From positions 1-59,343 of the forward strand of contig JAIUMY010000007.1 in assembly GCA_022565335.1 (NCBI GenBank): 59,343 nt of DNA, written 5' to 3'. The notes beneath the pieces were generated by a model. It was not told where the DNA came from, did not search any database, and saw nothing but the letters and a program-made list of their open reading frames with translations. Both the position numbers and the translations under genes were made by a program. This DNA comes from Opitutales bacterium. GTDB taxonomy: Bacteria; Verrucomicrobiota; Verrucomicrobiia; Opitutales; T3Sed10-336. Shown here piece by piece: positions 1 to 7,560 of this stretch. Numbering within the stretch: position 1 is the first letter of the stretch; every line of letters begins with the position of its first letter.

Positions 1-152
1 ATGCAGGTGAGAGACTGACAGCGGGCGGGGGCGGTGGGTCTGCGTATTCATCCTTGGTCAGGAGTGTTCCGGGAAGGGGCACGAGGCCCCCGCCCGATGC
101 AGAAGTGGACCTTAGTCTCACATTAGTGCTTGGGTTGACGCATATGCGCTTA

Positions 153-455
153 GCGAAGGTCCCGCTGAGCTTTCGGGGGGTTACGGGCGAATCGTTCCCT
201 TATGGTCCCGACTGGTGGACGAACGTCCGCCAAAAACCCGCACCGGCAACCCGACCACTCGAGCTCGGAGAGACCCTCGCCCTCCCAGAAACGTCCCCAC
301 TTCACCGGGAGGGCGAAGGTCCCGCTGAGCTTTCGCGCGGTGACCGGCCAATCGTTCCCAGATGGACCCGCCCGGTGGACGAACGTCCGCCAAAAACCCG
401 CACCGGCAACCCGAGCACTCGAGCTCGGAGAGACCCTCGCTAGGCTTTCGCGCGG
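153..455. repeat. Dispersed repeat array, copy 1 (period about 160 bp)
   Basis: Two units begin with GCGAAGGTCCCGCTGAGCTT at about 153 and 313, followed by a truncated third unit near 440. Each unit contains a segment beginning GGACGAACGTCCGCCAAAAA, then a C-rich stretch and CTCGAGCTCGGAGAGACCCT. The same sequence occurs in reverse complement at about 18,093-18,551. Open frames across this stretch exist in several phases and look like by-products of high GC, so I call no gene in 1-533. Confidence 0.85.
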
Positions 456-533
456 CATGTCCTTCCTCCGGTTGTTTTTCTTAAGTGCTACGCCGTCTTC
501 GACCTTAAATTTTACTTCTTACTTTATTTCCCC

Positions 534-929
534 TCAATCCTCGCCGCTGCCATTTTTGGCGGCGTAGTCTTCGCTCGACAGTAAGGTTTCCCATTCTTCG
601 CGGCTCACTCCCGATAGCCGGATCATCCAGCCTTCTCCCAGTGGGTCCTGGTTCACCGTATCCGGGCTCTCGTCCAGCGTCTCGTTGGTTTCCGTAACTT
701 CCCCCGCAACCGGGGCATACAAGTCGGAGGCGGCCTTAACCGATTCAACCACCCCGAAGGAATCCCCCTTTTCGAAGGAGTCCCCGGTATCCGGCAATTC
801 CACAAAAGTCACATCCCCCAAATTTCCCTGGGCATAATCGGAGACCCCGATCGTGACGATTCCGTCCCCATCCCAACGGGCCCATTCGTGGCTCTCCGCA
901 TAGCGTATTTCAGTATTCTCTTTTGACAT
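534..929 (-). CDS. gcvH: Glycine cleavage system H protein
   Basis: This is the 131-residue lipoyl carrier of the glycine cleavage complex, which shuttles the aminomethyl group from P to T protein in the cytoplasm. The N-terminus has the family pattern Y-x-x-SHEW (residues 10-16), then GVSDYAQ and LGDVTFVELP. The lipoyl-lysine motif VVESVKAASDLYAPV places the modified lysine at residue 65. Length is normal for the family (about 125-130). The gene ends with NQDPLGEGWMIRL, the usual C-terminal block. No gcvT or gcvP is visible next to it, so the complex is either split across the genome or continues outside the window. The start is the ATG at 929. Confidence 0.97.
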   Translation of the reverse strand: MSKENTEIRYAESHEWARWDGDGIVTIGVSDYAQGNLGDVTFVELPDTGDSFEKGDSFGVVESVKAASDLYAPVAGEVTETNETLDESPDTVNQDPLGEGWMIRLSGVSREEWETLLSSEDYAAKNGSGED

Positions 930-1450
930 GGCAATCTTTCTTTGAAGACCCTACCCTAGGAAAGTTTGAAAATAAAAAGCAACCCCTAATCCTTCCCTTC
1001 CCGGCATCCCCCCTCCGATGCCTTTTAAAAAAGGAAAGATTTCCGGTTGATGGATCGGGTGGCCGTGCGTATAGAGTGAAGGTGTTAAAGACAGTAATTG
1101 AACTTTCGGTTCCGATGAAGCTGCTCATCCGGTGGAAGCCCAAAGGGAGGGTCGCGGCATGAGTGGGCAAGGCAAGTTTTTCGCGGATGACCGGGCGTAT
1201 ATGGCCTTGTTCCTCGGTGGTCCTCATTGCGGAGGGCGCAAGGTTTTCCTCCAGGGTGAAAATCCACCGGTGGGCATCTGGCATAAGGAATTCGGCGGGG
1301 CTTATATCCGGTGTAAGCACAATCCGATTGACCGGACGGTAGGTTACCGGTGGGCGTTCGAGGGGTCAGCCAAGTACAAGGAGAACTTCCCTAGTCTTTG
1401 AATGCCGGTAAGGGTTGAGAGTTGCCTGTTTCTCAGCCTGCTCTTTCTCG
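930..1450. other. Intergenic region with no supported gene
   Basis: About 520 bases between gcvH and the ATPase fragments. A minus-strand open frame (910-1320) and a plus-strand one (1132-1401) overlap each other. The minus frame has a protein-like composition (for example GHIRPVIREKLALPT) but matches no family I recognise and overlaps the start of gcvH. It may be a decayed gene; I cannot support it as functional. Confidence 0.4.
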
Positions 1451-1582
1451 CTAAAGCGGCTTCCCCAGTTCCAAGTCCCGCGCCAGGGTGGCCTTACCCA
1501 CTTGCCGGGAGCCGAGCAAAGCCACCGCCGGGGTCTGGCCAAGGCCCTTGAGCAAAGTTGAGGTCAGATGGCGCGAAATCAT
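1451..1582 (-). pseudogene. N-terminal fragment of a DUF4143-type AAA ATPase
   Basis: Forty-three codons from ATG at 1582 to TAG at 1451 encode the classic start of this ATPase family: a MISRHLTSTLLKGL leader followed by a P-loop, GSRQVGKATLA. The usual family form is G-P-R-Q-V-G-K-T-T, so the critical threonine after the lysine is replaced by alanine. The protein then stops after about 43 of a typical 380-400 residues. It starts directly after the stop codon of the C-terminal fragment upstream (TAAATG). It is best read as the front end of a deleted gene copy. Confidence 0.75.
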
Positions 1583-1777
1583 TTACCTTGAAAATACGGA
1601 ATCGATTCCGAAAATTCGAGGTGAATTTTTCCGTTCGATTTGATGAATCCCGCGCAGGGGCAGAGCGGTGATTTTTTCAGAAATGGGATAGCGTAGCGTG
1701 CCGGGATGGACCACCCACAAGGGCTCCACCATCTGAATAGTGAAGGGCTCGACGGAGTTGTTCTCGCCGAAGGACAT
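1583..1777 (-). pseudogene. C-terminal fragment of a second DUF4143-type ATPase
   Basis: A 64-codon frame beginning 16 bases after the stop of the intact ATPase. It contains LWVVHPGTLRYPISEKITAL, the conserved closing block of DUF4143 proteins. The intact neighbour ends with the equivalent LYVVHPGKHTFPLAETITAA. No ATPase domain precedes it, so it is a stranded tail of another copy that had recombined or been deleted. It reads out through about 20 unrelated residues before its stop. Confidence 0.65.
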
Positions 1778-1792
1778 GGTTTTCTCGCTGGT

Positions 1793-2941
1793 TTAGAGGG
1801 TGTTGAGAGCATCCGGCAGAGTGGCTGCAGTGATGGTTTCGGCGAGGGGGAAGGTATGCTTTCCGGGGTGGACCACATAAAGGTGGTCCAGTCCCAGATC
1901 GGATTCCGCGATCCGCATCGATTTGGTGGTCGCCGGTTTTTCGCTGTATTTGAACTCGAACCCAATCCGACGTCCCTGATGGAAAATGAGAAGATCCAAC
2001 TCGGCCCCCGCATGCGTGGCCCAGAAATAGGCATCCCGGTCTCCCGTGGCCGATAGGATCTGCTCGATCGCGAAACCCTCCCACGAGGCCCCCAGTTTCG
2101 GGTGGGATTCCAGCGCGGCGACATCGTTGATGTTCAGCAAGGTGTGAAGGACTCCGGTATCCCGGATATAGACTTTGGGAGCCTTGACCTGACGCTTTTT
2201 CAGATTCTCGAACCACGGTGGCAGTTGCCGCACCACATAGGTTCCGCTGAGGATGTCGAGATAGCGGCGCGCGGTGGGCTCGCTGGTGCCGAGAGAGCGA
2301 GCCAACTCGGACACCTGGAGGATTTGCCCGTGGTAATGCGCGACCATCGTCCAAAAGCGGCGCAGCGTCGTCGCAGGGATGCGGATGCCGAACTGCGGGA
2401 TGTCCTGCTCCAGGAAGGTGCGGATAAAGTCCTCATGCCATTGGCCGGCCGCCTTGTCGTCGCGGGCAAGGTAGGCGCGAGGAAAGCCGCCCCGCCACCA
2501 ACGCCTGGCCAAATGCTCATCACCCACCTCCGCGAGCGAAAACCCGGACACGTCAATGAAGGAAATCCGCCCCGCCAAGGTCTCGCTAACCCCTTTGACC
2601 AAGTCGGGTGAGGCACTGCCGAGAATCAGGAACCGCGCCGGAAAACCGGGCCGATCCGCGAGCACGCGGAGCACCGGATACAGCTCGGGCATCCTCTGGA
2701 TCTCATCGAGGATGACCAAGCCACGCAGCCGGGAGAGCGCCAACTCCGGATTACTGAGACGTGCCAGATCGGATGGCGACTCAAGATCAAAGTGGTGAAT
2801 CTCCGTGTCGGGAGAGGTCTCCGTCAACATCCTCGCCAAGGTCGTTTTCCCGGCCTGCCGTGGCCCGGGCAAAGCAACCACGGGATTGTCCTCCAGCCGG
2901 GAACGAATGGTGGCAAGATAGCTTTCTCGGTCAAGAAACAT
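1793..2941 (-). CDS. DUF4143 / AAA_14 family ATPase
   Basis: A 382-residue P-loop ATPase of the AAA_14 plus DUF4143 family, common in bacteria and archaea and often near mobile or defence DNA; its biological role is unsettled. Walker A is GPRQAGKTT (residues 26-34) and Walker B is LVILDEIQ (75-82). The middle carries the usual SASPDLVKGVSETLAGR sensor-like block and the region LEQDIPQFG. The DUF4143 domain contains the winged-helix-like stretch VSELARSLGTSEPTARRYL, then PKVYIRDTGVLH and, in the nuclease-fold-like C-terminus, AELDLLIF with GFEFKYS. The gene looks complete. A long inverted repeat (2942-2980) abuts its start codon, suggesting autoregulation (inference). Confidence 0.93.
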   Translation of the reverse strand: MFLDRESYLATIRSRLEDNPVVALPGPRQAGKTTLARMLTETSPDTEIHHFDLESPSDLARLSNPELALSRLRGLVILDEIQRMPELYPVLRVLADRPGFPARFLILGSASPDLVKGVSETLAGRISFIDVSGFSLAEVGDEHLARRWWRGGFPRAYLARDDKAAGQWHEDFIRTFLEQDIPQFGIRIPATTLRRFWTMVAHYHGQILQVSELARSLGTSEPTARRYLDILSGTYVVRQLPPWFENLKKRQVKAPKVYIRDTGVLHTLLNINDVAALESHPKLGASWEGFAIEQILSATGDRDAYFWATHAGAELDLLIFHQGRRIGFEFKYSEKPATTKSMRIAESDLGLDHLYVVHPGKHTFPLAETITAATLPDALNTL

Positions 2942-2980
2942 TCCTTGAAATTCTAAAGGATATATTTAGATTTTCAAGGA
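2942..2980. promoter_or_regulatory. 39-bp inverted repeat abutting the ATPase start
   Basis: Arms TCCTTGAAATTCTAAA (2942-2957) and TTTAGATTTTCAAGGA (2965-2980) are complementary at 15 of 16 positions around a 7-base spacer. On the minus strand the repeat ends directly before the ATG of the DUF4143 ATPase, and its last bases, AAGGA, are the only Shine-Dalgarno-like sequence. It could act as a DNA operator or as an mRNA hairpin masking the ribosome site. Confidence 0.65.
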
Positions 2981-2999
2981 TAAATCCCGAAGGATGAAA

Positions 3000-3360
3000 C
3001 CACTGGGCATCACCAAAATTGCCATAGAGGTATTCCTGGTTCGCCGCCTCGATTTCGCGGAGGCATGGCTCGATTTTCAGGCCGACATTGGAGGTGGCCT
3101 CCCGGATGTCGTTCCAATGGCTGCCCTCCGGGATGACGAAGCGGTGGAATTCGGGCAGAGCGGCGTATTCCTCGTCGCCATCGGATTCCTTCCCGAGCGA
3201 TCTGGTATTCCTCCTCATAAACGTCCGAGATGCGCTTGAAGAAGGGCATCGGGAAAATGTAAGCCTTGAAATCCGACGCACCGATAGGCCCCTTCAGGAT
3301 CCAGGCGGCCTTGGAGAGGTATTGTTCGAGTTGGGAAAGGGGTGCTTTTTGGTTTTTCAC
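3000..3360 (-). pseudogene. hsdM (type I restriction-modification methyltransferase) N-terminal remnant, frameshifted
   Basis: From GTG at 3360 the sequence encodes the HsdM N-terminal helical domain: LSQLEQYLSKAAWILKG, then SDFKAYIFPMPFFKRISDVY. Near 3200 one extra base shifts the frame; the adjacent frame continues with ESDGDEEYAALPEFHRF, GSHWNDIR and finally NQEYLYGNFGDAQW. All of these are ordinary HsdM blocks. Homology ends abruptly at 3000, before the SAM-binding and NPPY catalytic domain. The remnant is therefore both frameshifted and truncated and cannot make a methyltransferase. No hsdS or hsdR is visible. Confidence 0.85.
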
Positions 3361-3389
3361 GCGTTGTTCCTTTCGCTTGGGGTTTGGGT

Positions 3390-4343
3390 TTACTGGATAA
3401 AATGTTCCGGGCGCAATTGGCGTTCCCCGTTCCAACGGTAGGCGACCAGGTTCCCTTCCTTGCCGAGGCCGTAATCGAGACAGGCCAGGTTGGGAAGGAT
3501 GGGGCCCGGGATTTCCCCGGTGATGGCATAATGCCCGAAGAACAAAAGCGGCTCTTCTTCGCCATAGGGTCTGCTTTTCGGAATGGACCGCGGAACCGGG
3601 GGAAGATCGGGAATCTCCGGATTGGCCGGAAAGATCCACTCCCGACAGGTCTGACCGGTGTAGCCCTCCCACCAGCGGATGCGAATATCCGGTCGTCTAC
3701 TTCCATCGTGCAGGATCTGTTCATGGCCCGCCGGCAAAAGGGCTTCCGGACCATTGAGGATGCGCTCAACCGCCTTGGCACCTACCGTTCCTTTCCGACT
3801 CAGTCGTTCCAGATTTTCCCCTCGCAAAGGACCGTGTCCGTCAAGGGTGGCCAGGGCCGCAGGGTCCCAACAGGCATGCACGAGACGCAGAGGTCCAAGG
3901 TCCGCCCAAAGGGGCTGTTCGGCAAACCAGTCGAGCGTCTCCCGCCATTCATCGGGATGGGGATCGGCAAATTGGTCGAGGCTGGGTTGGTGTTGCCTGC
4001 GCTTGCTGCCTTCATGCGCCCGCAGAGGTTTCCCCATTCGGTCATAATGGTGATACCGCAGGGCATTCATCTCGTGATTCCCCAGGATCATCCGGGCCTC
4101 TCCCGCCGTGACCATCGCCCGAACGAGATGCACTGTTTCCCGGATTTTCGGTCCGCGATCGAGCAAGTCGCCAAGGAAAAAGGCTTTTCTCCCTGCCGGA
4201 TGCCGGTAAGCACCTTGGTGGATGCGGTAGCCCAGTTTCTTCAACAAGCCACGCAACGCGTCGGCATGTCCGTGAATATCCCCGAAGATGTCGAGGCCGT
4301 GAGGGAAGGAAAAGGTGTTGGGTTGACTCATAACTCCTCTCAT
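3390..4343 (-). CDS. Calcineurin-like metallophosphoesterase (PrpE/ApaH-type)
   Basis: A cytoplasmic metal-dependent phosphoesterase of the serine/threonine phosphatase / diadenosine tetraphosphatase type. Metal-ligand motifs are GDIHGH near residue 21, GDLLDRGP near 57 and GNHE near 90, and a conserved histidine occurs in LVHACWDP; a later GHYA supplies another ligand. Substrate cannot be read from sequence. Two starts are possible: ATG at 4343, with GAGAGGA 11 bases upstream, or ATG at 4331, directly preceded by AGAGGAG. It is divergent from the LysR gene, sharing a 64-base intergenic region, so co-regulation is plausible. Confidence 0.88.
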   Translation of the reverse strand: MRGVMSQPNTFSFPHGLDIFGDIHGHADALRGLLKKLGYRIHQGAYRHPAGRKAFFLGDLLDRGPKIRETVHLVRAMVTAGEARMILGNHEMNALRYHHYDRMGKPLRAHEGSKRRQHQPSLDQFADPHPDEWRETLDWFAEQPLWADLGPLRLVHACWDPAALATLDGHGPLRGENLERLSRKGTVGAKAVERILNGPEALLPAGHEQILHDGSRRPDIRIRWWEGYTGQTCREWIFPANPEIPDLPPVPRSIPKSRPYGEEEPLLFFGHYAITGEIPGPILPNLACLDYGLGKEGNLVAYRWNGERQLRPEHFIQ

Positions 4344-4362
4344 ACTACGAAAAATCCTCTCA

Positions 4363-4405
4363 TTGACAAATTAAGTAAATTCATATAACTTAACTCTATA
4401 GTTAT
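4363..4405. promoter_or_regulatory. Putative promoter and inverted repeat between phosphatase and LysR genes
   Basis: TTGACA at 4363-4368 is followed by a TATAAC at 4384-4389 (15-base spacer, short). An inverted repeat ATAACT (4385-4390) / AGTTAT (4400-4405) sits directly before the LysR start. LysR regulators often bind such interrupted dyads to repress their own gene. This is a guess from position and symmetry only. Confidence 0.3.
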
Positions 4406-4407
4406 CT

Positions 4408-5334
4408 ATGAAGTATCGTTCCCTTTTTAACCGCAAAGGTCTTTCCCTGGAGCGGATGTCCGCTTTCAGTGAGGTTGCCGAGCACGGTTCCATTGTGGCT
4501 GCGACCGGCGGCGATCCGGCGAGGCAGGCTTTGGTCAGTCGGCAGATCAGCGAATTGGAATCCTTTTTCGAGACCGCCTTGGTGGAGCGAAAGGGCCGGG
4601 GGCTGATCCTGACCGAGGCGGGAAGAGAATTGGCCTTCCTGATCCGGGAAAGTCTGGGGAGATTGCAGGAGTTCGCCTCTTCCCAAAAAGGGGACGCCTG
4701 GGCGCTGAGGATGGTGGCCTCGAACACCGTGGGACAATGGCTGATCCTGCCTCAGTTGCCCGAATTGCGGGAGGTGTGGCCGGAAGTCCGGTGGCAATTG
4801 CAGCACGAGCAAACCCGCGAAATGCTCCGTAAAGTGCAAGAGGGGATCGCCGATGTGGCCGTCGTGCGAAAACAGGGTCCGGATCTGCCGGGCCTGCAAA
4901 CGGCGGCGCTGGGAAACCTCACCTACAGCTTGTACCTGCCCCTGGACAAGGCGGGGGAGCTGCCCAGGAAATGTTCTCTCGCCCGTGCGTTGACTTCCTG
5001 CCCGCTGGCCCTGCCCATCGGCGGATCCATGCGGGAACGAATCGAAAGATTGGCGGCCAGGGTCTCCCAACCGCTGAAGGTCGTTTTCGAAGGCTCCTCT
5101 TATTTACAAACCTCCGGGGCATTGCGCAGCGGCGCTTCGGCGGCGGTCCTCCCCGATATCGCCATCTCTGCCGGGGAACGTCCCCTTTATCGGCGTATCC
5201 CTGTGCCTGATACCGTTCCCATGGTTCTTATGTGGCGGAATCGCTCGGCCGAGAGAAACCCGCGCCTGGCCCTTTTGATCAACCGCCTGCAGGACTTCTG
5301 GAAAATCCCCAAGCCTCCGTCGGCGGGGGAGTGA
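4408..5334 (+). CDS. LysR family transcriptional regulator
   Basis: A 308-residue LysR regulator: an N-terminal winged helix-turn-helix (residues about 12-70; MSAFSEVAEHGSIVAATGG, then LVSRQISELESFFETALVER and GLILTEAGRELA) followed by a periplasmic-binding-like effector domain from about residue 95. The N-terminal 'AATGGDPARQALVSRQI' variant belongs to a LysR subgroup in which GDP-R-S replaces the usual LSVSQPAVS block. Effector and targets are unknown. It is divergent from the metallophosphoesterase, and the following genes face the other way, so it is a single-gene transcript. The start ATG at 4408 gives the normal N-terminal length. Confidence 0.93.
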   Translation: MKYRSLFNRKGLSLERMSAFSEVAEHGSIVAATGGDPARQALVSRQISELESFFETALVERKGRGLILTEAGRELAFLIRESLGRLQEFASSQKGDAWALRMVASNTVGQWLILPQLPELREVWPEVRWQLQHEQTREMLRKVQEGIADVAVVRKQGPDLPGLQTAALGNLTYSLYLPLDKAGELPRKCSLARALTSCPLALPIGGSMRERIERLAARVSQPLKVVFEGSSYLQTSGALRSGASAAVLPDIAISAGERPLYRRIPVPDTVPMVLMWRNRSAERNPRLALLINRLQDFWKIPKPPSAGE

Positions 5335-5489
5335 AGGATTATTCGGCCACGGAATTCTTCCAATCCTGAAAGCGACTTTGTCCGGTTGGCCTTTTTCTTG
5401 GCTCTGGTGGCCTTTTGGTGGCAAGATCGACCTTTCCCTTTAAATTGCCCTTTTCCTTCGTAAAGCGTTTCTTTTCAGGACTTTAATAG

Positions 5490-5564
5490 TGGTGCCCCCG
5501 CTGGGAATCGAACCCAGATCTACGGTTTAGGAAACCAGTGTTCTATCCATTGAACTACGGGGAC
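5490..5564 (-). tRNA. tRNA-Arg (anticodon CCU)
   Basis: On the minus strand the acceptor GTCCCCG (from 5564) pairs with CGGGGGC, and the 3' CCA is encoded at 5492-5490. The D-arm sequence is TAGTTCAATGGATAGAAC, the anticodon loop is TTCCTAA (anticodon CCT, reading AGG), and the T-arm has GGGTTCGATTCCC. All stems form. The gene stands alone, 60 bases downstream of the U32 protein gene. Confidence 0.97.
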
Positions 5565-5624
5565 AACAGAATAAAACTATATCGGTTGTCCAATACTCGG
5601 CAAGGCATTTTCGCCGGGAACAGC

Positions 5625-6890
5625 TCAGGATCTTTCCTCCAGACGATACACCTTGTCCCCCCGGCGAACCTTTGCCGGTACCGGAAAGGTGATGGTGCTT
5701 TTGCGCGGGGCCTCGGTCACTTCCTTTTCTTCCCGGCGGAAGGCCGGGGGCTGCGCCTCCACCACGCCGGTCGTCGGACCGGTAATGAGAAGGGGCGTTC
5801 CCTGTTGATAATCATTGGCGGCCAGGTGCACCTCGGCAACCCCCTGCCGGGCAAAATAATTTTCCACGGTCCCGAGAAATACTTTGCGTTGGGTCGCCCG
5901 GGAGCCGGAGGACCGCGCCCAGGGATCCATCTTTTCGCCAAGATAATACCCGCCTTCCCAGAACCCCCGGTGAAACACCGAACGAAGGCGCTCCATCGCA
6001 TCATCCACCGAAAATGCCTCCCCGGTTCCGGCGACCCAGGCGTCGATGGCCTCGCGATAGGCCCCCACCACGGTATGCACATAATCCGGTGAACGTCCCC
6101 GCCCCTCGATTTTCAAAACCCCAACCCCACTCGCCAAAAGGCGGTCCAACATCGGCAAGGTACACAAATCCTTCGGCGACATGACCCATTGGTTGTCCAC
6201 TTCGTAGGCAAATCCGGTTTCCTTGTCGGTAACTTCGTATTTCCGCCGACAGGCCTGCAAACAATCCCCTCGGTTCGCCGAGGCGTTGTGCTGCGCCAGG
6301 CTCATGTAACATTTGCCCGAAACGGCCACACAGAGCGCCCCGTGCACAAAAATTTCCGTTCGCACCAATTCCCCGGAGGGGCCGGTGATATTCTCCCGGC
6401 GGATCGCTTCGTTGAGAGCGGTGATCTGCTCCAGGGTCAGCTCCCGGGCCAAAACCATGACGTCGGCAAAAGCCGCGTAGAAACGTATCGCCGATAGGTT
6501 GCAGATATTGGCCTGGGTGGACAAGTGGAGGGGCAGGTTATGCTTTCGGCCCCCTTCCAGAACCGCCGGATCCGCCGCGATAACCGCGTCGACCCCACTC
6601 TCCGCCGCGGCCTGCAAAACCTTTTCCAACTCTTCCCGCTCCTCCTCATAGACCACGGTATTCAGGGTTACATAAAGTTTCTTCCCCGCCGCGTGCACCT
6701 GTTCCACCACCTCCGGCAATTCGGGAATGGAGAAAGCCGCCCCGGCCGCCCGCATCTGCAAATGCCCCACGCCCAGGTACACCGCATCCGCCCCGGCCTG
6801 CAAAGCTGCCGTCAGCGAATCCCGCGACCCCGCCGGGGCCAACAATTCCGGTCCTCCGTGATGCCTATTCTCTTTCATCGCTCCGAGCAT
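5625..6890 (-). CDS. trhP: U32 family protein, TrhP-like tRNA hydroxylation enzyme
   Basis: A 421-residue member of the U32 family, historically labelled 'peptidase/collagenase'. TrhP/YegQ-type members form 5-hydroxyuridine at the wobble position of certain tRNAs using prephenate. The N-terminus has ELLAPAGSRDSLTAAL and AGADAVYLGV. The family signature is EIFVHGALCVAVSGKCYMS (residues 179-197), and four cysteines at 187, 194, 210 and 214 match the iron-sulfur ligands expected for this group. The length fits the full two-domain TrhP form rather than the short UbiU/UbiV proteins. AGGA lies 9 bases before the ATG at 6890; an internal ATG at 6878 is an alternative. Assignment to TrhP rather than RlhA rests on length and signature only. 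Confidence 0.82.
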   Translation of the reverse strand: MLGAMKENRHHGGPELLAPAGSRDSLTAALQAGADAVYLGVGHLQMRAAGAAFSIPELPEVVEQVHAAGKKLYVTLNTVVYEEEREELEKVLQAAAESGVDAVIAADPAVLEGGRKHNLPLHLSTQANICNLSAIRFYAAFADVMVLARELTLEQITALNEAIRRENITGPSGELVRTEIFVHGALCVAVSGKCYMSLAQHNASANRGDCLQACRRKYEVTDKETGFAYEVDNQWVMSPKDLCTLPMLDRLLASGVGVLKIEGRGRSPDYVHTVVGAYREAIDAWVAGTGEAFSVDDAMERLRSVFHRGFWEGGYYLGEKMDPWARSSGSRATQRKVFLGTVENYFARQGVAEVHLAANDYQQGTPLLITGPTTGVVEAQPPAFRREEKEVTEAPRKSTITFPVPAKVRRGDKVYRLEERS

Positions 6891-7560
6891 GACTGATTTT
6901 CCTAAAATGAAAAATCAAAATCTCCGGGCTGCGGGGAGAAAGAGCATCGGGCCCTCTCAGGCACTGCCCCTCCCCCAACACCACCAGGATGGCGGTACCC
7001 CCCCCGGAAAGAAACAGAGGTCGGAGGTTCCCGCTTAGCGGGATTTCGCTGTGGCTCAACAGATATAGTCGGAGGGGCTTTACACCCCGATTGGCTGTTT
7101 AAGTAGCGCTGGCTTCAGCCTGCGAAAAGGGGAGGTCGGAGATCACGCCGTAGCCCGAAGGGCGAAGGCGGACACTCCACCACTCCACCACTCCACTACT
7201 CCACCACTCCAAAGAGGCTAGCTAAAGCGGCACACTACGCAAAACACCCTAACCGCAACCAGAAGCGCACCAAATTCGCCAGGACCCGTTGGAGTCCCGG
7301 ATTTATCCGGTCCCCTTCCCTCGTAAGCCTCGCAAAACCGCCTAAACTTTTTCGGTTTCTTCCTCATCGAACTGCGGCTAAAGACCGCAGCTACTTTATT
7401 TCCCCGGCGGCTATTTTCTCCCCCACTCCCCTCGTAGCGAAGCGGAGATCACGCCGTAGCCCGAAGGGCGAAGGCGGACACTCCACAAATCTGTTTTTAG
7501 CTCTCTTCACCCCCGCTTCCAGCAAAGGCCAACGAAGCCAGCGTGTCGATTCGGAGAAAC
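6891..7560. repeat. Non-coding stretch with composite dispersed repeat, copy 1 (about 7,020-7,490)
   Basis: No gene is supported here. Three blocks can be told apart. Block B (about 7,022-7,130) runs from GGAGGTTCCCGCTTAGCGGG to GCTGGCTTCAGCCTGCGAAA. Block C (about 7,215-7,370) includes AAAACACCCTAACCGCAACC and CGTTGGAGTCCCGGA. Block A (about 7,370-7,484) starts GCGGCTAAAGACCGCAGCTA and ends in GGCGGACACTCCAC. A partial block A plus a CCACTCCAC microsatellite lies at 7,135-7,210. Blocks B, C and A recur in the same order at 24,058-24,445. Confidence 0.85.

Noticed and set aside
54-567. Several short open frames in the first repeat array
   Set aside because: They repeat the same peptide in different phases because the DNA is repeated; no start signal or homology supports them.
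910-1320. Minus-strand 136-codon open frame upstream of gcvH
   Set aside because: It overlaps the gcvH start and matches no family; composition is somewhat protein-like, so a decayed gene is possible but not supported.
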